Assembly (NCBI RefSeq): GCF_900537995.1
Contig: NZ_LR027880.1
Coordinates: 3,108,001 to 3,172,000 of the forward strand
Origin: Roseburia intestinalis L1-82
GTDB taxonomy: Bacteria > Bacillota > Clostridia > Lachnospirales > Lachnospiraceae
Length of the DNA: 64,000 nt
Direction of reading: 5' to 3'
The notes below the pieces were generated by a model. That model was not told the DNA's origin, did not search any database, and saw nothing but the letters and a program-made list of their open reading frames with translations. Each line of letters begins with the position of its first letter. The first letter of the stretch is position 1. Made by a program: the position numbers and the translations under genes. Below are positions 1-9,372 of this stretch, in pieces.

Positions 1-1488
1 ATCTACACACCCCTTTAATGGGTAAACAGGCATATTTTTATATTCATCTGTATCTATGATTCCTATCATTTCATCGTAGGATGCCTGTTCCATCTGGACT
101 CCAAAACAATAATTCCAGATAATAGTGTAATGGTAAGAATCATTCAGAAATGAGTCATTGCTGATTCCCATAATGCTCGGCATCATAATCTGGAGATTCT
201 CTGTTGCACAATTATAATCACCCATGATAACGACCTTATCATGCTGGTTCTGAAACTCATCCATCTGCTCGATACGCTGCAAAACATCCTCTGCGATAGA
301 AATGGATTTATGATAGCTCAGATTCATATTAAAATATGCAATGTTACAGTTAATCACATTATAATACACCAGTCCACAAAGCACAAAAATACCGCATCCC
401 TTCAGTATCTTTGAGATCCAGGTTTTCCAGTCTAACTGCAACAACATAATGATCATAAGCAGATAGATCAGGCAGACAGCCATTTCCATCAGCGTATAAT
501 ACTGCACGTCCGGTGAAGTAAAGTTGATAAAGTATGCTCCAACCGGGATCAGGCAGACAGCTGCAATGGAGGCTAACATTGACATTTTTTTCTTATAAAC
601 CTGATTGCGTACTAAAAGATATATTAAGATCAGTCCGATCAGCAACAATGCCGCTGCATTTAATAAGGAATAAACGTGTTTTTCCACACCATGTTCCATT
701 CCAAGGATCAGCCTGAAATGATACAGTGTCTTTTGCAGTGCTGCTTTATACTGTCCTAACGACATAATCCCCAAAGCACCGATTCCCTGATAACCTGGCA
801 GTGTAATATTATAACGGATCAATGTGATCTTTAAAATAACCGCATACAGTACCGCTCCGCCGACCAGCATTCCAAGATATTTTAAATCTTTTCTTACTGC
901 TTCTAAGAAGTCAAGTTTCTCAATGACAAACTGCCGGATAATATAAAGCAATACCAACACGATTGCCACCGTTGCATATGCCTGATAAATCCCCATTGCA
1001 AATGCAAGACAGACCATTCCTGCTATCGTTCCCCACTTTTTGACACACCAAGTCAGATAAACTGCAAGCGTAGCCAGCAAAAATGCGAGTAGATACGCAT
1101 CTGCCGTATACATATAAGCAAAAGAAGACACAACGGTCGGGAAGGACACAAAAATTGCCGCACAAAGCACGATCATTCCCTTATTTTTTATTTCAAACAT
1201 TTCAGTGAGTAAAATAACAACGATACTGATATAAAAAAGAGAAAATGCACCGTTGACCCACGGAAGATCAAACATCGAAGTAATCAGTCCTGCATACCCT
1301 AAGAACCAGCGTCCCAGGGTATAGGTAGAACCGACTCCCGTAAAATTATAAATACTATCCCATATAGGAAGAAAATTAAAGAAACGATAGGCATGTGCCA
1401 AAAGTCCAACGATCCATGTTGTTATAAATCCGACCATCCATTCTTCTTTCAACACAATTTTCTTTTTTCCGATTGTAAATGTTTTCAT
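1..1488 (-). CDS. GtrII-like polytopic membrane protein, 3' end outside window
   Basis: Open frame of 496 codons from an ATG at 1488 that runs off the left edge without a stop. The product is very hydrophobic with many predicted membrane segments interrupted by short loops, and a Tyr-rich segment around GYQGIGALG. The topology and loop residues fit the glucosyltransferase GtrII family (PF14264), which modifies O-antigen or surface glycans using lipid-linked glucose. The family call is from recall, not a search. Its ATG is only 6 nt downstream of the glyQS stop and its GGAG site overlaps that stop, so translation is probably coupled to glyQS, an odd pairing of functions. A generic DUF6056-like membrane protein is the alternative. 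Confidence 0.7.
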   Translation of the reverse strand, partial: MKTFTIGKKKIVLKEEWMVGFITTWIVGLLAHAYRFFNFLPIWDSIYNFTGVGSTYTLGRWFLGYAGLITSMFDLPWVNGAFSLFYISIVVILLTEMFEIKNKGMIVLCAAIFVSFPTVVSSFAYMYTADAYLLAFLLATLAVYLTWCVKKWGTIAGMVCLAFAMGIYQAYATVAIVLVLLYIIRQFVIEKLDFLEAVRKDLKYLGMLVGGAVLYAVILKITLIRYNITLPGYQGIGALGIMSLGQYKAALQKTLYHFRLILGMEHGVEKHVYSLLNAAALLLIGLILIYLLVRNQVYKKKMSMLASIAAVCLIPVGAYFINFTSPDVQYYTLMEMAVCLIYLLMIIMLLQLDWKTWISKILKGCGIFVLCGLVYYNVINCNIAYFNMNLSYHKSISIAEDVLQRIEQMDEFQNQHDKVVIMGDYNCATENLQIMMPSIMGISNDSFLNDSYHYTIIWNYCFGVQMEQASYDEMIGIIDTDEYKNMPVYPLKGCVD

Positions 1489-1494
1489 TATCTC

Positions 1495-2892
1495 CTACCA
1501 ATTAAACTTCTCTGCGAAATAAGCATCCAGATCTTCAATCTTAATACGCTCCTGCTCCATGGTATCACGGTCACGAACCGTTACCGCACCGTCATTTTCA
1601 GATTCGAAATCGTAAGTTACGCAGAACGGAGTACCGATCTCATCCTGTCTTCTGTAACGTTTTCCGATATTTCCTCTATCATCAAATTCACAGTTGTATT
1701 TGTGTGAAAGCTGTGCAAATACCTTTTCTGCGCCTTCATTTAACTTCTTGGATAATGGAAGCACACCGATCTTAACCGGAGCTAAAGCCGGGTGGAAATG
1801 AAGAACTGTTCTCATATCCGGTTTTTCTTCGGTTCCGATATTCTCCTCATCGTAAGCAGCACATAAGAATGCTAAAACAACACGGTCTGCACCGAGTGAA
1901 GGCTCGATGACATACGGAAGATATCTTTCATTCTTCTCATCATCAAAATAAGTAAGATCCTGACCGGAAGTCTCCTGATGGCGTCCAAGGTCATAATCAG
2001 TTCTGTCAGCGATACCCCAGAGCTCGCCCCATCCGAACGGGAATAAGAACTCGATATCGGTTGTTCCCTTGCTGTAAAATGCAAGTTCAGCCGGATCATG
2101 GTCACGCAGACGCATCTCATCCTCTTTGATTCCAAGGGAGATCAGCCAGTCACGACAGAAGCCTCTCCAGTACTGGAACCACTCTAAATCAGTGCCAGGC
2201 TCACAGAAAAACTCAAGCTCCATCTGCTCAAACTCTCTGGTACGGAATGTAAAGTTACCCGGTGTGATCTCGTTACGGAAAGATTTTCCGACCTGTCCGA
2301 TACCGAACGGGATCTTTTTGCGGGATGTTCTCTGTACATTTTTAAAGTTAACGAAAATACCCTGTGCTGTCTCCGGTCTTAAGTATACGGTATTTTTTGC
2401 ATCTTCAGTAACCCCCTGGAATGTCTTAAACATCAGGTTAAACTGACGGATATCTGTAAAGTTATGTTTGCCGCAGGTCGGACATGGAACCTGATTTTCT
2501 TCGATGAAATCACGCATCTCTTCCTGTGTCCAGCCGTCTACGGAACTCTTTAACTCAATTTTTTTCTCTTCCGCAAAATCCTCGATGATCTTGTCTGCAC
2601 GGAAACGCTCGTGACATTCTTTACAATCCATTAAAGGATCAGAAAATCCTCCAAGATGTCCGGATGCAACCCATGTCTGCGGGTTCATTAAGATCGCACA
2701 GTCCACACCAACATTGTATGGGTTCTCCTGAATAAATTTCTGCCACCATGCTCTTTTTACATTGTTCTTTAACTCAACGCCGAGATTACCATAATCCCAT
2801 GTATTTGCAAGACCGCCGTAAATCTCAGATCCCGGATAAACGAATCCTCTTGATTTTGCCAGTGCTACAATTTTGTCCATTGATTTTTCCAT
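1495..2892 (-). CDS. glyQS: Glycyl-tRNA synthetase, single-chain alpha2 type
   Basis: 465 aa, the normal length for the homodimeric class II enzyme that charges tRNA-Gly in the cytoplasm. Visible features are the N-terminal [14 protein letters not shown] segment, a zinc-binding-like insert with CKEC and CPTC pairs, class II motif 2 ([10 protein letters not shown], then [14 protein letters not shown]), motif 3 near [10 protein letters not shown], and a C-terminal anticodon-binding domain ([15 protein letters not shown]). The ATG at 2892 is preceded by AAGGTGAGG at 8 nt. It lies downstream of a lipoprotein gene and directly upstream of the GtrII-like gene. Confidence 0.97.
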   Translation of the reverse strand: MEKSMDKIVALAKSRGFVYPGSEIYGGLANTWDYGNLGVELKNNVKRAWWQKFIQENPYNVGVDCAILMNPQTWVASGHLGGFSDPLMDCKECHERFRADKIIEDFAEEKKIELKSSVDGWTQEEMRDFIEENQVPCPTCGKHNFTDIRQFNLMFKTFQGVTEDAKNTVYLRPETAQGIFVNFKNVQRTSRKKIPFGIGQVGKSFRNEITPGNFTFRTREFEQMELEFFCEPGTDLEWFQYWRGFCRDWLISLGIKEDEMRLRDHDPAELAFYSKGTTDIEFLFPFGWGELWGIADRTDYDLGRHQETSGQDLTYFDDEKNERYLPYVIEPSLGADRVVLAFLCAAYDEENIGTEEKPDMRTVLHFHPALAPVKIGVLPLSKKLNEGAEKVFAQLSHKYNCEFDDRGNIGKRYRRQDEIGTPFCVTYDFESENDGAVTVRDRDTMEQERIKIEDLDAYFAEKFNW

Positions 2893-2945
2893 AAATAATT
2901 CCTCACCTTTCTATAAAATGGCAGTAAACTGCCTCTTTTGTATGC

Positions 2946-3698
2946 TTACTTATAAATAATGTATGTGTAGACATCTGTTTCAAATGCCCCATCATCTTTT
3001 ACATAAGTTGTATCGTCATTGACGTCTGTGTCAGACACCTCTGTTGACCCGCCAATACTCTCTGTTCCATCAGCGATATTTTCATCTGAATCACTCTCAT
3101 CGGCTGTACTGCCACTGTTTAAACTGTAACCATCCCGGATGGACACACTGTCTGTTCCGGTCAGTTTTACATTCTCACTTGAAACATAGCAGATTGTACC
3201 GTCTACTTTCACATCTCTGTTTGCCTTGATGATAACTACTTTTAAATCTTCTCCGGAGTAAATTTCCTCCTTTGTGGCGGTTCCTGTCACCTTTCCATCT
3301 TCCACACTGACAAAATCTGTCTTGAAATCATATCCTGCTGCGAGTGCCTTAACAACTTTTCCCTCATAGAGTTCAATGCCATTAAATCCTGTGTAATCTT
3401 CCGGCGTCTTATACTTCATCTTAAGTGTTGCCGTACCGTCCTTCACAGACAGATTTTCCAGTTTGACCGCACTCTTTCCATGCTCCCCGGTATATGTGGA
3501 AACGGCATCCGTCACATAATCCTTTAACTCCGTCTCATCATAATAATCTTTGTCTAACGTTTCAACATCCACCGAAAGCACGGTTCCGTTTTTCTGTACA
3601 TACACCGTATCCGTATCCGCATCCAGAGATTTTCCACATCCAGCCAGCATCGAAATGCCAATCAGTACGCTGATACCTGCCATACATGCTTTTCTCAT
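2946..3698 (-). CDS. Putative secreted lipoprotein
   Basis: 250 aa. The N-terminus (MRKACMAGISVLIGISMLAGCGKS) is a lipoprotein signal peptide with lipobox LAGC, so Cys21 would be lipidated and the protein anchored outside the membrane. The body is Asp/Glu/Thr/Ser-rich, with a run of predicted beta strands and an acidic, low-complexity segment (residues about 200-235) that looks like a flexible linker. I recognise no catalytic motif. It is separated by 53 nt from glyQS and by about 65 nt from recO, so it may belong to the same leftward transcript. Function unknown. Confidence 0.85.
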   Translation of the reverse strand: MRKACMAGISVLIGISMLAGCGKSLDADTDTVYVQKNGTVLSVDVETLDKDYYDETELKDYVTDAVSTYTGEHGKSAVKLENLSVKDGTATLKMKYKTPEDYTGFNGIELYEGKVVKALAAGYDFKTDFVSVEDGKVTGTATKEEIYSGEDLKVVIIKANRDVKVDGTICYVSSENVKLTGTDSVSIRDGYSLNSGSTADESDSDENIADGTESIGGSTEVSDTDVNDDTTYVKDDGAFETDVYTYIIYK

Positions 3699-3764
3699 TT
3701 TTATAATTCTCCATTCGTCTTACATATCCAATGTTTTACATTATACTATTTCCCATTCCCGATT

Positions 3765-4529
3765 TCAACCAGTAAATAGTCCCTCCAACATTTTCAGCGT
3801 CTGAAACGAATGATCCAGATAAACTGCACGGTAACTTTTCATGATCGCCAGCAGCTGTCTTAACACACTGTCACTGACGGAAAAAGTATACAGTTTTTCC
3901 ACCCTTGCCGAAATGATGTACTGCATTGTGTAAAGCGTCGACTCTTCCAGTAAAAACCTGCCGGATTCCTCCGGTGACGGATCCTTTTTTTTACACGTTT
4001 CACAGATACATCCGCCACGCCTTGTCACAAACCAGCGCAAATTTTCTTTTTCACCACATCTGACACAGGAAAAAACGTTTGGCGCCTCGCCGTTGACAGC
4101 CATCGCCTTCAGTTCAAAAATAAAGCGGACCAGCCTCTTATCATAGGCAGCGCTCGTCAATGCCCTGAGTGACTGATAAAGCAGCTTTAACATTTCCCGT
4201 TCATCATTGTTTTCCTGACAGTAATAATCGGCAAATTCCAGAAAATAACACCCATAATATGTAGCTTCAAGTTCTTCCTGAACTTCCCTGAAATAGTTCT
4301 GAATGGATGCCCTGACTACGGTGTAGGAACTTCTTCCCTCAAACATTTCAAATTCTCCAAAGGAAAACGGGGTTGCCGCAGCAACAAGTGCACTGTTTGG
4401 TCTTCTTGCACCCTTTGCAAATGCGGTGATCTTGCCCCGTTCCTTTGTCAGCAGCGTGATTCTTCTGTCATAATCGCCAATCGGCATTACCTTTAAGACC
4501 ATCCCGGTCACTACGATATTCTGTCCCAT
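3765..4529 (-). CDS. recO: DNA repair protein RecO
   Basis: 254 aa from the ATG at 4529. RecO has an N-terminal OB-fold and a C-terminal zinc-ribbon helical domain, and loads RecA with RecR in gap repair. The OB-fold is seen as VVTGMVLKVMPIGDYDRRITLLTKERGKITAFAKGARR, split here by residue order only; the zinc site is CVRCG...CICETC around residues 150-190. A TTG 36 nt further upstream (4565) would add 12 residues not typical of the family; I prefer the ATG, which has GGGAG about 10 nt upstream. The gene start lies inside the yqzL-like gene (62-nt overlap), and era is next upstream, a conserved Firmicute order. Confidence 0.93.
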   Translation of the reverse strand: MGQNIVVTGMVLKVMPIGDYDRRITLLTKERGKITAFAKGARRPNSALVAAATPFSFGEFEMFEGRSSYTVVRASIQNYFREVQEELEATYYGCYFLEFADYYCQENNDEREMLKLLYQSLRALTSAAYDKRLVRFIFELKAMAVNGEAPNVFSCVRCGEKENLRWFVTRRGGCICETCKKKDPSPEESGRFLLEESTLYTMQYIISARVEKLYTFSVSDSVLRQLLAIMKSYRAVYLDHSFQTLKMLEGLFTG

Positions 4530-4647
4530 CCGGTCTGTTCTCCCATCCTCTCCCTGTGGTATCAAAGCTGCCTTCGTGCGACTCTTTGTATTTTAAATAA
4601 TCAGTTACTCTTCCTGTTATCATAAAATTGCTCCAGGCTTCATCCAT
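4468..4647 (-). CDS. YqzL-like small protein
   Basis: 59 aa, too short for most gene callers. It starts at ATG 4647, 8 nt after a GGAGG. The first 25 residues (MDEAWSNFMITGRVTDYLKY) match the pattern of the YqzL family: a Trp near the N-terminus followed by F..TG....YL.Y. In Bacillus this small gene also sits between era and recO. The C-terminal 35 residues are Gly/Asp/Arg-rich and overlap the recO start in another frame, making it longer than the usual 45-50 aa. Function of the family is unknown. Position and N-terminal pattern are the evidence; the extended tail may be an accidental read-through of the overlap. Confidence 0.7.
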   Translation of the reverse strand: MDEAWSNFMITGRVTDYLKYKESHEGSFDTTGRGWENRPDGTEYRSDRDGLKGNADWRL

Positions 4648-4732
4648 GGTCTCATCCTCCCATCATCCATCACTTGATAATGTTAGGATTTCCGCAGACA
4701 GCTTCGCTTATACCAGCAAAAAAATGGTAAGT

Positions 4733-5641
4733 TTAGATCTCATCCTTGTTATAACCAAAATTCTTCATCATGGAATCGCTGTCACGCCAGTCTTTTTTAA
4801 CTTTTACCCAAAGTTTTAAATTGACCTGTTCCTCTAACAGTCGTTCGATCTCATAACGTGCGTTTGAACCGATCTTTTTTAACATTGCCCCGCCTTTTCC
4901 AATCACGATGCCCTTATGGGAATCCCTCTCGCAGACGATTGTCGCCTCAATGTCCATGATGTTCTGTCCTTTCCGCTGTTTCATGCGGTCAATGCAGACA
5001 GCGATTCCGTGCGGGATCTCATCATCCAATGCATGAAGTGCCTTTTCACGGATGATCTCCGCAACGATCGCGCGCTCCGGCTGGTCTGTGATTGTGTCCT
5101 CATCATAAAACTGCGGTCCGTACGGCAGATATTTAAAGATCATGTCAAGTACGGTATCGAGATTCTGTGCGCGCAGGGCGGACGCCGGAACGATCTCGGC
5201 AAAATCATATACTTTGCGGTAAGTATCGATAAATTCCAGTATCTTGTCACGGCTGACCGTATCCACCTTATTGATGACAAGAATCACAGGTGTTTTTGTC
5301 TTTTTTAACTGCTCGATGATATGCTGTTCCCCTGCTCCGATAAAGTTCGACGGCTCTACTAACCAGAGGATCACATCCACTTCATTTAAAGTGTGTTCTG
5401 CAGTGTTGACCATATATTCACCCAGCTTGTTTTTTGCCTTATGGATTCCCGGCGTGTCCAAAAATACGATCTGTCCGCGTTCCATATCCGTATAGACAGT
5501 CTGGATACGGTTTCTGGTGGTCTGCGGTTTATTGGATGTGATTGCGATCTTCTGACCAATCAGATGATTCATTAACGTTGATTTTCCAACGTTTGGTCTG
5601 CCGATAATTGTAACAAATCCCGATTTAAAATTTTCTTTCAT
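4733..5641 (-). CDS. era: GTPase Era
   Basis: 302 aa, normal length. Era is an essential GTPase that binds the 3' end of 16S rRNA and helps mature the 30S subunit at the membrane. G1 is GRPNVGKST at residues 14-22, G3 is DTPG, G4 is NKVD, and the C-terminal KH RNA-binding domain carries IVIGKGGAMLKKIG. The ATG at 5641 follows GGAG at 5 nt. The stop is about 85 nt before the yqzL-like start, so era, yqzL-like and recO probably share a transcript. Confidence 0.97.
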   Translation of the reverse strand: MKENFKSGFVTIIGRPNVGKSTLMNHLIGQKIAITSNKPQTTRNRIQTVYTDMERGQIVFLDTPGIHKAKNKLGEYMVNTAEHTLNEVDVILWLVEPSNFIGAGEQHIIEQLKKTKTPVILVINKVDTVSRDKILEFIDTYRKVYDFAEIVPASALRAQNLDTVLDMIFKYLPYGPQFYDEDTITDQPERAIVAEIIREKALHALDDEIPHGIAVCIDRMKQRKGQNIMDIEATIVCERDSHKGIVIGKGGAMLKKIGSNARYEIERLLEEQVNLKLWVKVKKDWRDSDSMMKNFGYNKDEI

Positions 5642-5659
5642 TCGTACTCCATTCCCAAA

Positions 5660-8590
5660 TTATTCATATAAATTTTTCAGCTGCATAAACATGTCGCTCT
5701 GACTCTTTAAGTTATCTTCGTTTCCGATGACACAGAGATTTTTTTCTTCCAGCACGGATGCGATCAGATCCTTTAAGCCACGGATATCCTCATCTGTTGC
5801 ACCGATCACCTGATCGCGCTCTTTCTGGATATCCGCAAAATCCAGTCCCTGTAAATATGCGGTCATGGAACGTGCTCCCTTCGCACTCGGATTCATCGGC
5901 GTATCCATATCACTGATCGTACCAATGATGTATTTTGTCATCTCACGCTCGTCCGCCTTAAAATCGGCAAGATACTGCGGGATACCGTCATAGATCTCAT
6001 CCGTTTTCTTTAAGTTCGGATCACGGTAGGAAACAAAATAAGTATCTCCATTCCGCATATAGCTGTTCATACATCCATAGGCTCCGCCCTTGACACGGAC
6101 ATTGATCCAGAGATAATCATATCCCATAATGACTTTTAAAATGCGCAATGCACCGTGATACGAAAATCCGTGGCGCACATAGTTACCAGCTCTCGCCACA
6201 TACTGCACCTGGGAGGCATCCATAAATCCCTCATTTTTCTTTTCTAAATGAAGCTCTGGCAGACTCCGCTCTTTCACGATTTTCTTCGACGGATACAGAT
6301 TTTTTAACAGGAAAGCGATCTGTGCTTCTACCGCCTGATAATCTGCCTCTTCGCAGACAACACTGACGATCATGCGCTCCGGTACAAATATCGTCTGTAC
6401 CATTTTCTCAAGCTGTGCGATCAGTGCATCTTTTTTCTCATTAAAATGTTCATCTAAATCAGCGACCAGCTCATAGAAGGAAATGCCTGCGGTTGCCTCC
6501 TGATAATATGCCGCTCTTGAGAAATAAGACAGCGCACGCATGGATGCTACCGAATGTCCGGAACCGTCAAATGCCGCCTCCACCCTTGAACGAAGCTGCG
6601 CAATGATCTCACGCAGGCGCTTTTCATCAGAAATCTTTGTCGTCATTATGATCTCACGCAAAAGATCCATCGCCTGGGGCAGCTCCGATGCAAGCGTTTT
6701 TACACGCAGTTCAAACATAAACTGCATATCCTCCGTCTTCTTCACATGCGGATAAACACCACAGCTTGCGGATATTCCACCGGTGTGGATGTTGATCTCA
6801 TTTGCCAGTTCTGAAAATCCGTACCGCTCTGTATCCATATAGCCAAGGATATATTTTAAAATTCCAACATACGGCAGATCTTTGATCTCCATATCACGGA
6901 TATCAAAGAGGATGCGCAGATAATCAATACCATTTGAAAACATCTCATGGTGTACGACCGTCGTGTCACCGTATTTTTTCATCGTATTGTAAAGCGGTGC
7001 CGCCTCACGTTTCATATCCTCACGTTTTAACATCGGAATTTTTGCCAAATCTTCCTTTGGTGAAGGCTCTTCCTGATACTGTTTTAAATGTTTCGTGTCT
7101 GCGATAAGCTGCTTGATCTCCTCTTTACTCAGGCTGTCTTTATATGCAGCAAGTTTCTCTGCCAGTGTCTCTTCTCTTTTTGCATTAAGACCTCTCTCCG
7201 GCTCAATCACAACCACCGACGCATGCGGATTGTGAAGCAGATATTTTTCAATCAATGTTTCAAAATATCCGGTCTCAACCTGCTCCCGCAGGAAACGGTA
7301 AGTATCTAATGCCTCCACATGCATAAATGGCTGCATGTCATCGTAAAGCCAGCTGTCCAAACACTGGATGCCGTATAATAGTCCCTTCGGGAATTGTCCG
7401 AAATCCGCTTCACGATAGCGGAACTCTGACGCACTGATCCCGGCAAGCAGTGCTTTCTTATCCACGCCGTCTTTTACCTGACGGTTTAACACATCCTGTA
7501 TCGTCGCAAGAAACTTTTCTTTATCTGCACTGTTCGCATTTTTTGCAATGATGGAAAATACCGGCTGCATGGTACTGCTGTCATAACCGCCAACGATATC
7601 TTTTCCGATGCCCGCGTCGATCAGTGCCTGTTTTAACGGAGCCCCCGGTGCACCGAGCAATGCATAGTCAAGCACATCAAATGCCAGATAAAGTTTTCTA
7701 TCTAAAATGTCCCCCACAACCAGATTATAAGAAAGATAGGTATTATCTTCCTCCGGTTCTGCGGAAGAGATTGGGTATTTCTTCGTGATCTCCACTGGTT
7801 TTTCAAATGGCTTCTGTGCCTTTACTGTAGAGTCAAGTTCAATTTCCTCATAATGGCTTAAATATTCCTCATCCATCCAGCGGAGTTTTTCTGCCACATC
7901 CATATTTCCATACAGGTAAATATAGGAATTGCACGGATGGTAATATCTGCGGTGAAAATCAAGGTAATCCTCATAGGTCAGATCCGGGATACGTTCCGGA
8001 TCTCCGCCGGACTCGTTACTGTAAGTGTTATCCGGAAACAGGGAATTTAAAATTTCCCGCTGCAGCACATCATCTGCAGACGAAAAAGCACCTTTCATTT
8101 CATTATATACAACACCGTTGATCGTAATCGGCGCATCTTCGCTCTCAAGCTCATAATGCCAGCCTTCCTGTTTAAAAATCTCCTGATGTTTATAAATATT
8201 CGGATGGAATACCGCATCCATATAAACACTCATCAGATTCTGAAAATCCGTATCGTTGCAGCTTGCCACCGGATAAATCGTTTTCTCCGGATAAGTGATC
8301 GCATTTAAAAATGTATTTAAGGATCCCTTGACCAGTTCCACAAACGGATCCTTGACCGGGTATTTATCCGAACCGCACAATACTGTGTGTTCTATGATAT
8401 GTGGTACACCTGTGGAATCCTCTGCCGGCGTACGGAACCCGATATAAAATACCTTGTTATCATCATCATTTGAAATTACCGCAACTCTTGCACCGCTTTT
8501 TTTATGGCGTAAAATAAACCCTTCGGATTTCAAATCACGCAAAGGGCACTGTTCTAAAATCTCGTATGCTTCCAAATCAGTCAGTTTCAT
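5660..8590 (-). CDS. M16C (presequence protease-type) zinc metallopeptidase
   Basis: 976 aa from the third of three consecutive ATGs (8596, 8593, 8590); only the third is well placed, 6 nt from GGAGG. The inverted zinc motif HIIEH (H64, E67, H68) and the length of almost 1000 residues with two tandem halves identify the insulinase-like M16C subfamily (PreP, Cym1), which degrades short unfolded peptides in a closed chamber. The conserved R/Y pair of the C-terminal half is seen around GGAYGCMNSYMRNGDTYFVSYRDPN. It ends 18 nt before era, so it is probably the first gene of an M16C-era-recO unit. There is no signal peptide, so it is likely cytoplasmic. Confidence 0.92.
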   Translation of the reverse strand: MKLTDLEAYEILEQCPLRDLKSEGFILRHKKSGARVAVISNDDDNKVFYIGFRTPAEDSTGVPHIIEHTVLCGSDKYPVKDPFVELVKGSLNTFLNAITYPEKTIYPVASCNDTDFQNLMSVYMDAVFHPNIYKHQEIFKQEGWHYELESEDAPITINGVVYNEMKGAFSSADDVLQREILNSLFPDNTYSNESGGDPERIPDLTYEDYLDFHRRYYHPCNSYIYLYGNMDVAEKLRWMDEEYLSHYEEIELDSTVKAQKPFEKPVEITKKYPISSAEPEEDNTYLSYNLVVGDILDRKLYLAFDVLDYALLGAPGAPLKQALIDAGIGKDIVGGYDSSTMQPVFSIIAKNANSADKEKFLATIQDVLNRQVKDGVDKKALLAGISASEFRYREADFGQFPKGLLYGIQCLDSWLYDDMQPFMHVEALDTYRFLREQVETGYFETLIEKYLLHNPHASVVVIEPERGLNAKREETLAEKLAAYKDSLSKEEIKQLIADTKHLKQYQEEPSPKEDLAKIPMLKREDMKREAAPLYNTMKKYGDTTVVHHEMFSNGIDYLRILFDIRDMEIKDLPYVGILKYILGYMDTERYGFSELANEINIHTGGISASCGVYPHVKKTEDMQFMFELRVKTLASELPQAMDLLREIIMTTKISDEKRLREIIAQLRSRVEAAFDGSGHSVASMRALSYFSRAAYYQEATAGISFYELVADLDEHFNEKKDALIAQLEKMVQTIFVPERMIVSVVCEEADYQAVEAQIAFLLKNLYPSKKIVKERSLPELHLEKKNEGFMDASQVQYVARAGNYVRHGFSYHGALRILKVIMGYDYLWINVRVKGGAYGCMNSYMRNGDTYFVSYRDPNLKKTDEIYDGIPQYLADFKADEREMTKYIIGTISDMDTPMNPSAKGARSMTAYLQGLDFADIQKERDQVIGATDEDIRGLKDLIASVLEEKNLCVIGNEDNLKSQSDMFMQLKNLYE

Positions 8591-8622
8591 CATCATCCTC
8601 CAAAATATGATCTTATGTCTAG

Positions 8623-8730
8623 TATATTATGTGCAAAAAACAGCACATAATCCAATTCGCCGTTCGTCAATCAAGCAAGCATGTTGACTCACTTGCGCTC
8701 ATTATATCATGCGCAAAAGCAGCACATGAT
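8623..8730. repeat. Dispersed intergenic repeat, copy A, with two hairpins
   Basis: About 87 bp (8623-8709) closely matches 43485-43569. The shared core includes CCGTTCGTCAATCA and GCAAGCATGTTGACTCACTTGCG followed by TCATTATATC. It opens with a hairpin TTATGTGC...GCACATAA; in the other copy one pair of this stem is changed on both sides (T-A to C-G). Directly after the core, a related hairpin ATCATGCGC...GCACATGAT (8706-8730) repeats the motif. It lies 33 nt upstream of the M16C start codon on the opposite side from cspA. No ORF is evident. It could be a short mobile palindromic element or an RNA processing signal. Confidence 0.75.
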
Positions 8731-8786
8731 CGTGATCTACACTCGCTTCGCTCGGCAGTCTTATTATATCACATTTTATACAACTT

Positions 8787-8819
8787 AAAAAGGGAATGTA
8801 ATATTTACACTCCCTTTTT
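8787..8819 (-). terminator. Rho-independent terminator of cspA
   Basis: A 15-bp stem with one mismatch (AAAAAGGGAATGTAA against TTACACTCCCTTTTT) around a 3-nt loop, 24 nt after the cspA stop. Read on the minus strand the stem ends in a run of T. The symmetric A/T tails would also let it work on the plus strand. Confidence 0.88.
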
Positions 8820-8842
8820 GGTACTTATGGAATCATCTGCTG

Positions 8843-9046
8843 TTATGCGATACGGCTTACATTGGCAGCCTGAGGACCTTTTTCTCCTTCGGTAACCTCG
8901 AACTCAACACGTTCACCGTCTTTTAACTCTTTAAATCCATCCATGTTCAATGCGGAAAAATGTACGAATACGTCATTTCCCTGCTCGTCCGAAATAAATC
9001 CATAACCTTTTTTGGCATTAAACCATTTTACAGTTCCCTGCTGCAT
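8843..9046 (-). CDS. cspA: Cold shock protein, CspA family
   Basis: 67 aa, the canonical length. This small OB-fold protein binds single-stranded RNA/DNA and acts as an RNA chaperone. RNP1 is KKGYGFIS and RNP2 is DVFVHFSAL, both intact. It stands alone between its own promoter (9127-9155) and terminator (8787-8819). The about 75-nt untranslated leader is long for a monocistronic gene and would fit the temperature-responsive leaders known for csp mRNAs. The symbol is generic; which csp paralogue this is cannot be told. Confidence 0.96.
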   Translation of the reverse strand: MQQGTVKWFNAKKGYGFISDEQGNDVFVHFSALNMDGFKELKDGERVEFEVTEGEKGPQAANVSRIA

Positions 9047-9126
9047 AACTCTTTAAAAACCTCCTAAATACATAAAATAACCATTCAACAGAATCCTCTT
9101 TGTCATCTGTTTTGCCTAACAAATCA

Positions 9127-9155
9127 AAATTAGCATATCTCACTTATTTTGTCAA
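9127..9155 (-). promoter_or_regulatory. Sigma-A promoter of cspA
   Basis: On the minus strand, TTGACA (complement of 9150-9155), a 17-bp spacer, then TAATTT (complement of 9127-9132). The predicted start is about 75-80 nt upstream of the cspA ATG. Confidence 0.75.
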
Positions 9156-9201
9156 CGATTTTTAGAAATCTTTGTTAATTTTGCACATATGAGTGTTATG
9201 A

Positions 9202-9303
9202 CTATTTCACAGTAACTTTACTGGTTCCGCAGCCTGTAAACATACCACTCATATCCGTCACGTTTGAAGTGTTAAAATTGCTCACGTTCAGACTTGTCAA
9301 GCT
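9202..9303 (-). pseudogene. Remnant of BspA-type leucine-rich-repeat surface protein
   Basis: Thirty-three codons ending in TAG at 9202 read SLTSLNVSNFNTSNVTDMSG and then MFTGCGTSKVTVK. The NFNTSNVTDMSGMF phrase is the hallmark of DUF285/BspA-like leucine-rich repeats found in long cell-surface proteins of gut Firmicutes. Upstream the frame runs into a stop within a few codons and there is no start, so this is the 3' scrap of a lost gene. It lies between the cspA promoter and the foldback element at 9373; deletion linked to that element is possible but not shown. Confidence 0.65.
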
Positions 9304-9372
9304 CCTGTTTTACTGTATTTGCGGGTTTTTTATACACAAAAAAAGCGGTACATATACACATTTCGTATGATA

